A DNA stretch of 64,000 bases from Candidatus Avoscillospira stercorigallinarum. GTDB lineage: Bacteria; Bacillota; Clostridia; Oscillospirales; Oscillospiraceae. Positions 17,893-28,391 of the stretch are shown piece by piece (positions within the stretch are counted from its first letter, which is position 1; every line of letters begins with the position of its first letter). The notes under the pieces are model-generated. The model did not search any database and was not told the origin of the DNA. It saw only the letters and a list, made by a program, of their open reading frames with translations. The DNA lies in the NCBI GenBank assembly GCA_018713205.1, contig DVFN01000094.1:1-64000 (forward strand), given 5' to 3'. A program made the position numbers and the translations under genes.

Positions 17893-20505
17893 ATGGCTGA
17901 ACGTAAGAAAACCACCGGCGGGGGCCGCTCCACCGGAAAATCCACCGCCCGGGGCCGCGCCGGGGCCAAATCCGCCGTCCGGCCCATCCGCCGGGAGGTC
18001 TGGGCCTTTGTGTGCCTGTTTCTGGCGGCGCTGCTGCTGCTGGGCCTCTTCGGCATCCAGGCCTTTCTGATCTCGCCGCTGGTGGATCTGGTCCGGGGAC
18101 TGATCGGCAGCGGGATCTTTGTGCTGCCCTTTTCCCTGCTGGCGGCCTTTCTGATCCTGCTGTTCCACGACGGGCGGCCGGTGCGGCTCCGGGTGAGCTG
18201 CGCCCTGGGCGTGTCCCTGGGCGTGGGCATCCTGGGACACCTCTTCGCCGCCACGGCGGAGATAGAATGGGGCTTCCCCATGGTGGTGGAACTGTGGAAA
18301 ACCGGGGTGGAGCACACCTCCGGCGGCGTAATCGCGGGCTTTTTGGCCATGCTGCTCCGGGACTGCATCAGTCTGGCGGGGGCTACGGTCCTCACGGTGA
18401 TTCTGATGGTGGTGGCGCTGCTCTTCACCTTCCGGCTGACGATCCCCGGCCTGTTCCGGGCCTACCGGGAGCGGCCCCGGCCGGAGTATGAGCCGCCCCA
18501 GCGGGAGCACGCGGACCCGGCCAAGGTGCTGGTAGACCACGTGGCGTCACGGCAGATCCAGAAGACCGAGCGGCGTCGGAGCGCCATCGCAGACTTTGAT
18601 ATTCCCGTGGACGAGCCGGTTCTGCCGCCTCCGCCCAAGGAGACCGCCAAGAAAAAGAAGAAGGCGGATAAGTTCCTCGAGAGCCTGGAGCGCCTGGAGG
18701 AGCTGGACCAGCCGGTCCAGACCCAGATTCCCGACACGGCCCCAGTGGTGGAGACGCCCCTGGTGGTACCCAAAGCCAAGACGCCGGAGCCGGAACCTGT
18801 TCCCGCGCCGGAGCCGCCCCCGGTTTCGCCCCAGAAGGCCAAGTTCGACGCTGCGGCCGCCGCCCTGCCGGACCTGATGCTCCCCGATGATCCCACCCGC
18901 AAGGCCAAGAAGGACGAGACCCGGTTGGAGGCCGCCAAGATTGCCAGCGAGATTGCCCAGGCCGAGGAACAGCCCGCGGTCTATGCCTTCCCGCCGGTGC
19001 GGCTGCTTCAGGAGGCCAGCGGCGCGGCCGTGGACGGCACCGAGGAGATGCAGCTCAACGCCCAGCGGCTCAGCGATACCCTGGTGAGCTTCGGCATCGA
19101 CGCCCATATCATCAACGTCATCCGGGGCCCCTCGGTCACCCGCTACGAGCTGGAGCTGGACCGGGGCGTGAAGCTCTCCAAGCTCACCAATCTGGCCGAC
19201 GATATTGCCCTGGCCCTGGGCGCCACCGGCGTCCGGATCTCGGCCATTCCCGATAAAATCTCCATCGTGGGCATCGAGGTCCCCAACAAGCTGGTCAGTA
19301 CCGTTCATATCCGGGACGTCATCGACTCGGTGGAGTTCCACAAGAGCAAGTCCCGGATCTCCTTCGCCGTTGGCAAGGACATCGGCGGCAACTGTATCAT
19401 CGGCGACATCGCCAAGCTGCCCCACCTGCTGATTGCCGGTACCACCGGCTCCGGTAAGTCGGTGTGCATGAACAGTCTGATTATCTCTCTGCTGTTCAAG
19501 GCCAAGCCCGAGGAGGTCCGCCTGATTATGGTGGACCCCAAGATGGTGGAGCTGGGCATCTATAACGGCATTCCCCACCTGCTGATTCCCGTGGTCACCG
19601 ACCCGAAGAAGGCCGCGGGCGCATTGCAGTGGGCCGTGACGGAGATGATGAAGCGGTACCGGATGATGGCCGACGCCGGCGTCCGGGATCTGGATTCCTA
19701 TAATAAGACCTGTGCTACGGTGGAGGACCGGCAGACCCTGCCGCAGATCGTGGTGGTCATCGACGAGCTGGCCGACCTGATGCTGGTGGCGGCCAAGGAA
19801 GTGGAAGAGGCCATCTGCCGCGTGGCCCAGATGGGCCGCGCCTCGGGCATCCACCTGGTCATTGCCACCCAGCGTCCCTCGGCGGACGTGATCACCGGCC
19901 TGATGAAGGCCAATATTCCCTCGCGGATCGCTTTCGCCGTGGCCAGCGCCATGGAGTCGCGGATTATTCTCGACACCGCCGGTGCGGAGAAGCTGGTGGG
20001 CAAGGGCGACATGCTCTATGCCCCCCTGGGCCAGGGCAAGCCCCGGCGGGTTCAGGGTTGCTTTATCACCGACGATGAGGTACAATCCGTGGTGGAATTC
20101 ATCAAGGGCAACGCCGCGGCAGACTACGATGACGCCGTCATGCAGGAGATCGACCAGAAGGCCAAGGAGAGCGGCAGCAAGTCCGGCTCCGGCGGCGCTT
20201 CGGCGGCCAGCCTGGACGAGGGCGACAGCGAGGGCGACGAGCTCCTGCCCGCCGCCGTGGACGTGATTTTGGAGACGGGCCAGGCCTCGGTCTCCATGCT
20301 CCAGCGGCGCTTGAAGCTGGGCTACGCCCGGGCCGCCCGGATTGTGGATGAAATGGAGGAGAAGGGCATCGTCGGCCCCTTCGAGGGCTCCAAGCCCCGG
20401 CAGCTGCTGATTACCAAGGAACAGTGGCAGCAGATGCAGGGCCTCGCCCCGGAACCTCCGGCGGAAGAGGAGCCCGTCCCCGAAGACCTGCCCTGGGAGG
20501 AGTAA
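17893..20505 (+). CDS. ftsK: DNA translocase FtsK/SpoIIIE
   Basis: N-term TM domain, GTTGSGKSVCMNSLI Walker A, RPSADVITGLMKANIPSRIAF, C-terminal gamma domain. Confidence 0.95.
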   Translation: MAERKKTTGGGRSTGKSTARGRAGAKSAVRPIRREVWAFVCLFLAALLLLGLFGIQAFLISPLVDLVRGLIGSGIFVLPFSLLAAFLILLFHDGRPVRLRVSCALGVSLGVGILGHLFAATAEIEWGFPMVVELWKTGVEHTSGGVIAGFLAMLLRDCISLAGATVLTVILMVVALLFTFRLTIPGLFRAYRERPRPEYEPPQREHADPAKVLVDHVASRQIQKTERRRSAIADFDIPVDEPVLPPPPKETAKKKKKADKFLESLERLEELDQPVQTQIPDTAPVVETPLVVPKAKTPEPEPVPAPEPPPVSPQKAKFDAAAAALPDLMLPDDPTRKAKKDETRLEAAKIASEIAQAEEQPAVYAFPPVRLLQEASGAAVDGTEEMQLNAQRLSDTLVSFGIDAHIINVIRGPSVTRYELELDRGVKLSKLTNLADDIALALGATGVRISAIPDKISIVGIEVPNKLVSTVHIRDVIDSVEFHKSKSRISFAVGKDIGGNCIIGDIAKLPHLLIAGTTGSGKSVCMNSLIISLLFKAKPEEVRLIMVDPKMVELGIYNGIPHLLIPVVTDPKKAAGALQWAVTEMMKRYRMMADAGVRDLDSYNKTCATVEDRQTLPQIVVVIDELADLMLVAAKEVEEAICRVAQMGRASGIHLVIATQRPSADVITGLMKANIPSRIAFAVASAMESRIILDTAGAEKLVGKGDMLYAPLGQGKPRRVQGCFITDDEVQSVVEFIKGNAAADYDDAVMQEIDQKAKESGSKSGSGGASAASLDEGDSEGDELLPAAVDVILETGQASVSMLQRRLKLGYARAARIVDEMEEKGIVGPFEGSKPRQLLITKEQWQQMQGLAPEPPAEEEPVPEDLPWEE

Positions 20506-20536
20506 GATCCCCCGGAGGATACCGTCTACGGCCTCG

Positions 20537-20563
20537 CTTTGTAGGGACCGATGCCCACATCGG
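20537..20563. repeat. GTAGGGGCG hairpin repeat copy
   Basis: TTGTAGGGACCGATGCCCACATCGG. Confidence 0.7.
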
Positions 20564-20565
20564 CT

Positions 20566-20702
20566 CAAAGCCTCCCCTTGGTGCCCAAGGGGAGGTGGCA
20601 CGGCGAAGCCGTGACGGAGGGGATCAGAGCTGCCACTGAACGGAGGCTTACAATCCCTCAGTCTCGCTTCGCGAGCCAGCTCCCTTTGCACAAGGGAGCC
20701 TG
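20566..20702. mobile_element. MITE-like element, second copy of the 11219 family
   Basis: CTCAAAGCCTCCCCTTGGTGCCCAAGGGGAGGTGGCACGGCGAAGCCGTGACGGAGGG ... CCCTCAGTCTCGCTTCGCGAGCCAGCTCCCTTTGCACAAGGGAGCC. Confidence 0.75.
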
Positions 20703-20765
20703 CCCTCTCAAGCGCCGGGGCTGATAGCGTTCGGCGTGGGTGCGTCCGACACGGCGGTGCGACAC

Positions 20766-20791
20766 GGGCGGATATGAAATCCGCCCCTACA
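20766..20791. repeat. GTAGGGGCG hairpin repeat copy
   Basis: GGGCGGATATGAAATCCGCCCCTACA. Confidence 0.8.
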
Positions 20792-20943
20792 GACACGCCT
20801 TCGGGTTTTACGTGGCCGCGGTTCGATGGCTCTGACCGCCGGATGTTCCAACCGTATTTCCATCGTCTGTAAAGGCCTCGGCCTTTGCAAATAAAACATG
20901 CGCTGCATCCGGAAGGCCGGAGCAGCAGCAGGAGGTTATTCCA

Positions 20944-21567
20944 ATGCGAGAAAACGAAACCAATTCCCTGAGAAAGACCAAAACCCTGGTGGGCATGGCC
21001 ATCTTCACCGCCATTGTGGTGGTGCTGCAGCTGATGGCCGGCGTCATCAAGATCGGCACCTTCTCCCCGTCGCTGGTGCTGATTCCCATCGTCATCGGAA
21101 CGGCGGTCTACGGCATTAAGGCCGGCGCTTGGCTGGGCTTTGTCTTCGGCGTCGTGGTGCTCATCGCCTGCATCACCGGCGCAGACCAGGGCGGCTACCT
21201 GATGTGGGGCGTCAACCCCGTGGTGACCGCGCTGATCTGCCTGGGCAAGGGTGTGGCCTGCGGCGCGCTGGCCGGTCTGGTTTACCAGGTCCTGCATCAC
21301 AGAAGCCAGATCCTCGCCACCATTGTGGCTGCCGTGGTCTGCCCCCTGGTCAATACGGGAATTTTCCTTCTGGGCGCCGTGGCTGTGTTCAAGCCCCTGC
21401 TGCTCTCCTGGGCCGCCGCCTGGGGCGAGCAGACCGGCAGAACCGGCGTCACCCTGGTGACGTACATCTTTGTGGGTATGGTGGGCCTCAACTTCCTTCT
21501 GGAGCTGCTGATTAACGTGGTCCTGAGCCCCGTGGTGGTCCGCATCCTCAAGGCCAGAGTTCTCTGA
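20944..21567 (+). CDS. ECF transporter S component
   Basis: six-TM small protein (LVGMAIFTAIVVVLQLMAGVIKIGTFSPSLVLIPIVIGTAVYGIKAGAWLGFVFGVVVL). Confidence 0.8.
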   Translation: MRENETNSLRKTKTLVGMAIFTAIVVVLQLMAGVIKIGTFSPSLVLIPIVIGTAVYGIKAGAWLGFVFGVVVLIACITGADQGGYLMWGVNPVVTALICLGKGVACGALAGLVYQVLHHRSQILATIVAAVVCPLVNTGIFLLGAVAVFKPLLLSWAAAWGEQTGRTGVTLVTYIFVGMVGLNFLLELLINVVLSPVVVRILKARVL

Positions 21568-21620
21568 TCGTGTAAAAGGCTGTCTCAACATAGAGGCAGC
21601 CCGGAACGATGCACAAAACT

Positions 21621-21841
21621 TGGTAGGGGCGGCCTGTATGGCCGCCCGCAACCGGGTCCCGCTTCCCGCCGGGGTACGATGGTTCCGCCCGTAACCGGGT
21701 CACCTGTAGGGGCGCATTGTATATGCGCCCTGACCGCACCGCCGGAACCTGAGGGCCTGCGGAAATCGCAGCCATGCTCGGGCGGCCATACAGGCCGCCC
21801 CTACGGTCCTCTTCATAGGGGCCGATGCCCACATCGGCCCG
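21621..21841. repeat. GTAGGGGCG hairpin repeats (four copies)
   Basis: 21621-21649, 21704-21730, 21780-21806, 21813-21841. Confidence 0.85.
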
Positions 21842-21853
21842 CCCGCAGGCGGC

Positions 21854-21891
21854 AAAAAACGCACAACTCCCGAGACGGAGTTGTGCGTTTT
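21854..21891 (-). terminator. rho-independent terminator of the pot operon
   Basis: AAAACGCACAACTCC-cgagac-GGAGTTGTGCGTTTT; T-run on the minus strand. Confidence 0.85.
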
Positions 21892-21899
21892 GCTGTTGT

Positions 21900-23090
21900 T
21901 CAGGCCTGGTTCATCCGGCGGGAGATGCCCCGCTGGGCCAGGCGCCGGCGACGGCGGAGCTTCAGGCCCAGGGTCAGGGCCGCGGCGGCGGCCACCAGCA
22001 CGGCGGCGGCGATCAGATAGGCGGTGACGTCGCTGCCGGCGGTCTTCACCTGGAGCCAGAGGCTGTCCATCAGCTGGCTGGTCTCGGTGGGAAGCGCGCT
22101 GAAGCTCTCACCCCGGGCCAGGGTTTCGTCGCTGGGGTAGGCGATGGGGTCCTGGGCCAGCTCCGGGTCCATATAGTCCTTGGCTGCCGACAGGGGAGAG
22201 GAGTAGCCCAGATATTCCAGGTTCTGGCCGCAGATCTCCGGCGAGCAGAGGAAGTTGATAAAGGCCTCCGCCCCTTCTTTGTTGGCCGCGCCCTTGGGAA
22301 TACACATGGCGTCGATAAAGATGTTGAAGCCCTCCTCGGGGAAATTGAAGGCCAGGGCCGGGTTCTCCTCCACCATATAGAGGTAATCTCCGGCGTAGTA
22401 GGGGGCGATCCAGGCCTCCTCCCGCTCCATTCTTGCGTAGATCTGGTCCATGACGTGGCCCTGGAGGATGGGCTTCTGCTCCACTAATTTTTGGGCGCAC
22501 TGGCGGAGCGTGGCTTCGTCGGTGGTGTTGAGGCTGTAGCCCAGCAGGGCCTCGGCAATGGCGAAGGCGTCCCGGTTGTTGTCGAACATCAGGATTTTTC
22601 CGGCGTACTTACTGTTCCACAACAGGTCCCAGCTGCCCACGTCGGCCTCGTCTACGTACTTGGTGTTGTAAATGATGCCCACGGTGCCCCAGGTGTAGGG
22701 GACCGAGTAGCGATTCTCCGGGTCATAGGCCGTGTTGCGGAAGGCCTCGTCCACATACTGGTAGTTGGGAATGTTGTCAAAGTTCAGCTCCAGCAGCATG
22801 TCCTCCTCGATGAGCCGCCCGATCATATAGTCCGAGGGGATAATCACATCGTAGGTGGAGCCGCCGGTCTTGAGCTTGGTGTAGAGGCTCTCGTTGCTGT
22901 CGTAGGTCAGATAGTTGACATGGATGCCGGTGGCCTCCTCAAAGGCGGCGATGACGTCCAGATAGCCGTCGGACCCGTCGGAGATATACTGGCCCCAGTT
23001 GTAGACTGTGATCTCATTAGAGGCCGCCCGGGCCGGAATCACCGGCAGCAGCAGCGCCAAGGCCAGCAAAATCGTACAGAGTCGCTTCAA
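21900..23090 (-). CDS. potD: spermidine/putrescine ABC transporter substrate-binding protein
   Basis: signal peptide; EITVYNWGQYISDGSDGYLDVIAAFEEATGIHVNYLTYDSNE; position in potABCD order. Confidence 0.93.
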   Translation of the reverse strand: MKRLCTILLALALLLPVIPARAASNEITVYNWGQYISDGSDGYLDVIAAFEEATGIHVNYLTYDSNESLYTKLKTGGSTYDVIIPSDYMIGRLIEEDMLLELNFDNIPNYQYVDEAFRNTAYDPENRYSVPYTWGTVGIIYNTKYVDEADVGSWDLLWNSKYAGKILMFDNNRDAFAIAEALLGYSLNTTDEATLRQCAQKLVEQKPILQGHVMDQIYARMEREEAWIAPYYAGDYLYMVEENPALAFNFPEEGFNIFIDAMCIPKGAANKEGAEAFINFLCSPEICGQNLEYLGYSSPLSAAKDYMDPELAQDPIAYPSDETLARGESFSALPTETSQLMDSLWLQVKTAGSDVTAYLIAAAVLVAAAAALTLGLKLRRRRRLAQRGISRRMNQA

Positions 23091-23902
23091 ATCCGCACAC
23101 CCCGCTTTCTGGTTTTCCGCCGGGCGTCCTGGGCCTGGAGCAGGTTCATGGCCACCATGACCACCAGAATCACCAGGAACATCAGGGTAAAGAGGGCGTA
23201 GATCTTGGGCTGAATGGGTTTTTTGGTATAGTTGTAGATTTCCACCGGCAGGGTGATAAAGCTGGAGCCGGTGACGAAGTAGCTGATGACGAAGTCGTCC
23301 AGGCTCATGGTGAAGGCCATCATCAGGCCGGAGATGACGCCGGGGAGGATCTCGTGGAGAATCACCCGGAAGAAGGCCTGGACCGGGGTGCAGCCCAGAT
23401 CCAGCGCGGCCTCCTGGAGATCCGGGTCCATCTGGCTGAGCTTGGGCAGCACCGAGAGAATCACATAGGGCAGATTGAAGGTGATGTGGGCGAAGAGCAG
23501 CGTCCAGAAGCCCAGAATGGAGTTGATTTTCAGCAGCGTTCCGGCGAAGGCGAAGAGCAGGGCCAGGGAGACGCCGGTGACGATATCGGGGTTGGTCATG
23601 GGGATGTTGGTCAGGGTCATCACGGCGCTGCGGAGCCGTCCCCGGGCCCCGTGGAGACCCACGGCGGCCATGGTGCCGAGAATGGTGGCCAGAACGCTGG
23701 AGAGGACCGCGATGATCAAGGAGTTCAGGAGCAGCCGCAGCAGGTCGGCGTCCCGGAACAGGGCCGTGTACTGCGAGAGGGTGAAGCCCTTGAAGACGGC
23801 GATATCGCTGCCGGTGTTGAAGGACGCCACGGCCAGCACCACCATGGGGATATAGAGGAAGACGAAGACCAGCACGGTGAAGACGCGGTTAAAGGTTTTC
23901 AC
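23087..23902 (-). CDS. potC: spermidine/putrescine ABC transporter permease PotC
   Basis: binding-protein-dependent permease; GTG start overlaps potB stop (GTGA). Confidence 0.92.
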   Translation of the reverse strand: MKTFNRVFTVLVFVFLYIPMVVLAVASFNTGSDIAVFKGFTLSQYTALFRDADLLRLLLNSLIIAVLSSVLATILGTMAAVGLHGARGRLRSAVMTLTNIPMTNPDIVTGVSLALLFAFAGTLLKINSILGFWTLLFAHITFNLPYVILSVLPKLSQMDPDLQEAALDLGCTPVQAFFRVILHEILPGVISGLMMAFTMSLDDFVISYFVTGSSFITLPVEIYNYTKKPIQPKIYALFTLMFLVILVVMVAMNLLQAQDARRKTRKRGVRI

Positions 23903-24711
23903 AGGGTCATCACTCCTTCCTCCTGGTCGGTAAAGCGGTTCATAAAGCCGATGCACAGGAAAATCAAGATCATCATGACCAGGCTCAGGGCTGCGCCCAG
24001 ATTGGGATTGTAGGCGGTTTTGAACTGACTCTCAATGACGTCGCCGATCATGGTGGTGCCGGTGCTGCCCAGCTTCTGGGAGATATAGAAGGTGGACACC
24101 GCCGGGACGAAGACCATGGTCAGGCCCGAGATGATGCCCGGCACCGACAGGGGCAGCGTCACCTGGGCGAAGACCTGGCGGCCGTTGCAGCCCAGATCCT
24201 GGGCGGCCTCGATGAGCCGGGGGTCGATTTTCATGATGACGGTGTAGAGGGGCAGGATCATATAGGGCAGATAGTTGTAGACCATGCCCAGGATCACCGC
24301 GCCGTTGGTGCGGATCAGGGGCAGGGGGCCGATGCCCAGGGAGCCCAGCAGCTGGTTGAGGATGCCGGTGTCCTCCAGCATGGCCACCCAGGCCAGGGTC
24401 CGCAGGAGGAAGCTCATGCACATGGGCAGCATCAAAAGCATAGAGAGGAGCCGCTGGCGGCTGGGCCGGGCCTGGGCGATGGTGTAGGCCACGGGATAGC
24501 CCACCACCAGGCAGATGGCCGAGGAGGCCAGAGAGAGGAAGATGGACCGGAGGAAGATGGGCAGATACGTCCCCAGATGGGAGAGGTTGGCCAGAGTAAA
24601 GGCCCCGGTGAGGGAGTCGGTGAAGGCGTAGTAGACCACAACGCCCAGGGGGATCAGGGTGAACAGCGTCATCCAGGCCACATAGGGCCACAGCAGGCCG
24701 TTACGCTTCAT
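23899..24711 (-). CDS. potB: spermidine/putrescine ABC transporter permease PotB
   Basis: MetI-like permease: [30 protein letters not shown]. Confidence 0.92.
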   Translation of the reverse strand: MKRNGLLWPYVAWMTLFTLIPLGVVVYYAFTDSLTGAFTLANLSHLGTYLPIFLRSIFLSLASSAICLVVGYPVAYTIAQARPSRQRLLSMLLMLPMCMSFLLRTLAWVAMLEDTGILNQLLGSLGIGPLPLIRTNGAVILGMVYNYLPYMILPLYTVIMKIDPRLIEAAQDLGCNGRQVFAQVTLPLSVPGIISGLTMVFVPAVSTFYISQKLGSTGTTMIGDVIESQFKTAYNPNLGAALSLVMMILIFLCIGFMNRFTDQEEGVMTL

Positions 24712-25828
24712 CGCTGTCGTCCTCCCCGACCTCGTCGATCTCGTCGTATTCGGCGCTGTAGGAGCTGTAGTCGCCGAAGAGGCCGGAGTACTCGCTCTTT
24801 TTCATCACGTGGATATCCTCGGGGTTCAGCCGGATGCCGACCCGCTGGCCCACGCTCTGGTAGTCGGTGGTCTGGATCAGCCATTTGAAGCCCTTGAAGT
24901 CCACGATGATGTCGTACTGCATGCCCTTGAAGGTAATGCCGGTGACGGTGCCGGTCAGGTCGGCCTCGGCCGGGGGCACAAAGTCGATGTCCTCCGGGCG
25001 GATGACCACGTCCACCGGCTCCCGGGGGCTGAAGCCCTTGTCCAGGCAGCGGAACTTCCGGCCGAAGAATTCCACCACATAGTCCTCCAGCATGACGCCG
25101 TCGAGGATATTGCTCTCGCCGATAAAGTCGGCCACGAAGGCGTTTTTCGGCTCGTTGTAGATGTCCTCCGGGCGGCCGATCTGCTGGATGCGGCCCTTGT
25201 CCATGACCACGATGGTGTCGGACATGGAGAGGGCCTCCTCCTGGTCGTGGGTGACATAGATAAAGGTAATGCCCATGGCCTGCTGGATGCGCTTGAGTTC
25301 GTTCTGCATATCCTTCCGCAGCCGCAGATCCAGGGCGCCCAGAGGCTCGTCCAGCAGCAGGACCTTGGGCTGGTTGACCAGGGCCCGGGCGATGGCCACC
25401 CGCTGCTGCTGGCCGCCGGAGAGCTGGGTGACCTTGCGGTTTTCAAAGCCCCGGAGGCTGACGATGTCCAGCATCTCCTGGACCCGCCGGTCGATCTCCA
25501 TGGGGTCCAGCTTGGCGATGCGCAGGCCGAAGGCGATGTTGTCGTAGACGTCCAGATGGGGGAAGAGGGCGTAGCGCTGGAAGACGGTGTTGATCTTCCG
25601 GCGGTAGGGCGGCAGATCGTTGATCTTCTGACCGTCAAACAGCACCTCGCCCGCCGTAGGCGTCAGAAATCCGCCGATGATCCGCAGGGTCGTGGTCTTG
25701 CCGCAGCCCGAGGGCCCCAGCAGCGTCAGAAATTCATGGTCGTTGATGTAGAGATTGATGCCGTCCAGCACCGTCTCCCCGTCAAATTCCATGGTCAGAT
25801 TCGTCAGACGAATCAGCTCTTTTCCCAT
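24701..25828 (-). CDS. potA: spermidine/putrescine ABC transporter ATP-binding protein
   Basis: [55 protein letters not shown]-like C-term. Confidence 0.95.
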   Translation of the reverse strand: MGKELIRLTNLTMEFDGETVLDGINLYINDHEFLTLLGPSGCGKTTTLRIIGGFLTPTAGEVLFDGQKINDLPPYRRKINTVFQRYALFPHLDVYDNIAFGLRIAKLDPMEIDRRVQEMLDIVSLRGFENRKVTQLSGGQQQRVAIARALVNQPKVLLLDEPLGALDLRLRKDMQNELKRIQQAMGITFIYVTHDQEEALSMSDTIVVMDKGRIQQIGRPEDIYNEPKNAFVADFIGESNILDGVMLEDYVVEFFGRKFRCLDKGFSPREPVDVVIRPEDIDFVPPAEADLTGTVTGITFKGMQYDIIVDFKGFKWLIQTTDYQSVGQRVGIRLNPEDIHVMKKSEYSGLFGDYSSYSAEYDEIDEVGEDDSDEA

Positions 25829-25900
25829 GTAAATCCCTCTTTTCTCCCGTTTATTTCTCTAAAACACAGTCTGCGTGCAGCGAACCGGGGCGCGTCTCCA

Positions 25901-26081
25901 CCGTAGGGGCGCGCATCGCGCGTCCGCTTACGCTGTGCTGCCAGAGCGCCTCCGTCGAACGTACCCGCCTCGACCCCGTTGTAGGGGCGGATTGTATATC
26001 CGCCCGGATACGGTGCCGGTTTGCTGGGGCCTGATACAAACCGCAGCTGCCCTCGGGCGCATATACAATGCGCCCCTACGG
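25901..26081. repeat. GTAGGGGCG hairpin repeats (three copies)
   Basis: 25901-25925, 25979-26007, 26055-26081. Confidence 0.85.
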
Positions 26082-26109
26082 CGGCGACGGAGTGCGGCGC
26101 GGGCCCGTG

Positions 26110-27081
26110 TCAGGGCTGCAATCGATATTCCGGGAACCATTCCCGGACGAAGTCCACGTCCTCCACCTGGAAGGTCTTGCCGTTGAGGTAGGAAAGGCAT
26201 CCGGCGTCGGTCTCGAAGGCAAAGGTCAGCTTGTAGGAGTAGAGGGCCTGGTACTTGCGCACGGCGTCCCTGCCCAGCTTGCCGTATTTGCCGTCGCCCA
26301 GCAGGGGGTGACCGGCGGCCGCCATCTGGGCGCGGATCTGGTGGGTCCGGCCGGTGACCAGCTCGCATTCCACCAGGCTCAGGCCCTGGGCGGCGGCCAG
26401 AGTGCGGTAGTTGGTGACGCAGGTCTTGGACCCGGGCTGGCTTTCGCGGGTGACATAGACCCGGTTTTTCACGGCGTCTTTGAAGAGATAGCCCTTCAGC
26501 GTCCCGGCCTCCGGCTTGAGCTTGCCCTCGACGATGCAGAGGTACCGCTTGTCCAGCTCCCGGTCCCGGATCTTCTGGTTGAGGATGCGCAATGCCTCGG
26601 CGGTCTTGGCCGCGATGACGATGCCGCCGGTGTTCCGGTCGATGCGGTTGCAGAGGGCCGGGGTGAAGCTGTGCTCCTCCCGGGGCCGCCATTCGCCCTT
26701 GGCGTAGAGATAGGCCTGGATGTGGTCGATGAGGGTCTTGCCGTACTCGGCCCCGTCGTGGGGGTGGACGGCCTGACCGGGCTTCTTGTCGGCCAGGAGG
26801 ATGTGCTCGTCCTCGTAGACGATGTGGATATTCGGCGCGGCCACGGTGAGATAGGCGTTTTCCGCCCGGGGCTTGTCGAAGAATTCGTCGTTGATATAGA
26901 GCTGGAGCACGTTGCCCTCCAGGAGCCGGGTGTCCCGCTTGGCGCCCTTGCCGTCGATCTTGATGCGCTTGAGGCGGATATATTTTTGCAGCAGCGACGC
27001 CGGCAGCAGCGGCACGGCCTTGGCCACAAACCGGTCCAGCCGCTGGCCCGCGTCGTTTTTGCCTACGGTGAGCTCTTTCAT
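26110..27081 (-). CDS. RluA-family pseudouridine synthase with S4-like N-terminus
   Basis: LCNRIDRNTGGIVIAAKT catalytic motif; GRTHQIRAQMAAAGHPLLGDGKYG. Confidence 0.92.
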   Translation of the reverse strand: MKELTVGKNDAGQRLDRFVAKAVPLLPASLLQKYIRLKRIKIDGKGAKRDTRLLEGNVLQLYINDEFFDKPRAENAYLTVAAPNIHIVYEDEHILLADKKPGQAVHPHDGAEYGKTLIDHIQAYLYAKGEWRPREEHSFTPALCNRIDRNTGGIVIAAKTAEALRILNQKIRDRELDKRYLCIVEGKLKPEAGTLKGYLFKDAVKNRVYVTRESQPGSKTCVTNYRTLAAAQGLSLVECELVTGRTHQIRAQMAAAGHPLLGDGKYGKLGRDAVRKYQALYSYKLTFAFETDAGCLSYLNGKTFQVEDVDFVREWFPEYRLQP

Positions 27082-27281
27082 AAAAGAATCCCTTTCCTTT
27101 TTTTGAGAAATGGGGTAGAATAATCACGTTAGCCGCCCCGGGCCGGGAACGCAGCGCCGGGGATTTGCCTTGACATTAGGGTTATTATATCGAATATCGC
27201 CGCGGTTTACAACGCAAGATTTGCGGGAATTGACAACGGGGCGAAATCGGGAGATTTTTTTCCGAAAACGCAAAAAAGTAT

Positions 27282-27310
27282 TTGACTTTGCCGCCCTGTT
27301 CTTATATAAT
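27282..27310 (+). promoter_or_regulatory. sigma-A-type promoter of yceD-rpmF
   Basis: TTGACT-N17-TATAAT. Confidence 0.8.
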
Positions 27311-27343
27311 AGCCAATGCACGAAATATGGATAGGAGAGCGTT

Positions 27344-27844
27344 ATGCTGTTAGGATTGTCTCAAATTATTGACTGCCCCGGCGGCGTGGTGCCCTTTGAA
27401 ACGACCCTGGATCTGAGCGATATGGTGGTCGGCGGCAGCCGCCCGTTCCCGTCGCCCATTGAAGCCCGGGGTCAGGTCCGGAATACAGCCGGTGTCCTGC
27501 TTCTGACGGCCGAGATCCGCGCCGTACTGGACGGGGTGTGTGACCGCTGCTGTAAATCCTTCCGCCGGGACTTCACGCTCCCGCTGGAGGCCGTGCTGGT
27601 GACGAAGCTGGAGTCCGATACGCTGGACGATCCCTGGACCTTTGAACTGGTGGGGGACGAGGCGGACCTGGACGACATCCTCACCACCGCCGTTGTCCTG
27701 AATCTGGACAGCCAGCTTCTCTGCAAGCCGGACTGCAAGGGCCTGTGCGCCCGGTGCGGCAAGGACCTCAACGAAGGCCCCTGCAGCTGTCAGCCGGAGC
27801 GAGATCCCAGGCTCCAGGTGCTGGAGAAGCTTCTGAATAAATAG
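27344..27844 (+). CDS. YceD/DUF177 family protein
   Basis: [18 protein letters not shown]... [24 protein letters not shown]; upstream of rpmF. Confidence 0.9.
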   Translation: MLLGLSQIIDCPGGVVPFETTLDLSDMVVGGSRPFPSPIEARGQVRNTAGVLLLTAEIRAVLDGVCDRCCKSFRRDFTLPLEAVLVTKLESDTLDDPWTFELVGDEADLDDILTTAVVLNLDSQLLCKPDCKGLCARCGKDLNEGPCSCQPERDPRLQVLEKLLNK

Positions 27845-27888
27845 ACAATATGCCGCTGCGGCATTGCAACCTAAGGAGGTGTACCCAA

Positions 27889-28074
27889 ATGGCAGTACCC
27901 AAGTGTAAAGTATCCAAGGCGAGAAGAGACAAGAGACGCAACTCCCATTGGAAGCTGGCGATCCCCGGCGTCGTTGCTTGCCCCAAGTGCGGCGAGCCTC
28001 GTCTGCCCCACAGAGCCTGCAAGGCTTGCGGCACCTACAATGGCCGTGAAGTCGTTGCGGTCGAAGCGAAGTAA
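27889..28074 (+). CDS. rpmF: 50S ribosomal protein L32
   Basis: [23 protein letters not shown]...[25 protein letters not shown]. Confidence 0.98.
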   Translation: MAVPKCKVSKARRDKRRNSHWKLAIPGVVACPKCGEPRLPHRACKACGTYNGREVVAVEAK

Positions 28075-28090
28075 TTTGCGCAAAAGAGTG

Positions 28091-28124
28091 AGAAGAGGGC
28101 CTTTTTGTCCTCTTCTTTTCTTTT
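28091..28124 (+). terminator. terminator after rpmF
   Basis: AGAAGAGG-N10-CCTCTTCT TTTCTTTT. Confidence 0.75.
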
Positions 28125-28147
28125 GCCCGGGCCCCGTAAGCCGCTCC

Positions 28148-28332
28148 CTGTAGGGGCGCATTGTATATGCGCCCGGACCAGCCGCCGCAACCACCGGGGC
28201 TTGGAACAATACGCACCGGGTTTTGGGCGGATATATAATCCGCCCCTACGGCAGGGCCGGTGGATCCCGGCGTTCGGCGAACTGCCCTGCACACGGAGGC
28301 TGGCGGGCCGATGTGGGCATCGGCCCCTACGA
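28148..28332. repeat. GTAGGGGCG hairpin repeats (three copies, composite)
   Basis: 28148-28174, 28225-28251 (inverted), 28305-28332. Confidence 0.85.
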
Positions 28333-28391
28333 AAGGCTCGTACGCGGGAGCGTATGTACAATTGTGAGTAACATCTGAAAGGAGGCGCGCT

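Noticed and set aside
18547-21651. 1034-aa minus-strand ORF opposite ftsK
   Set aside because: Shadow ORF of GC-rich codon usage; low-complexity His/Gly/Gln-rich translation, while the plus strand has clear FtsK motifs.
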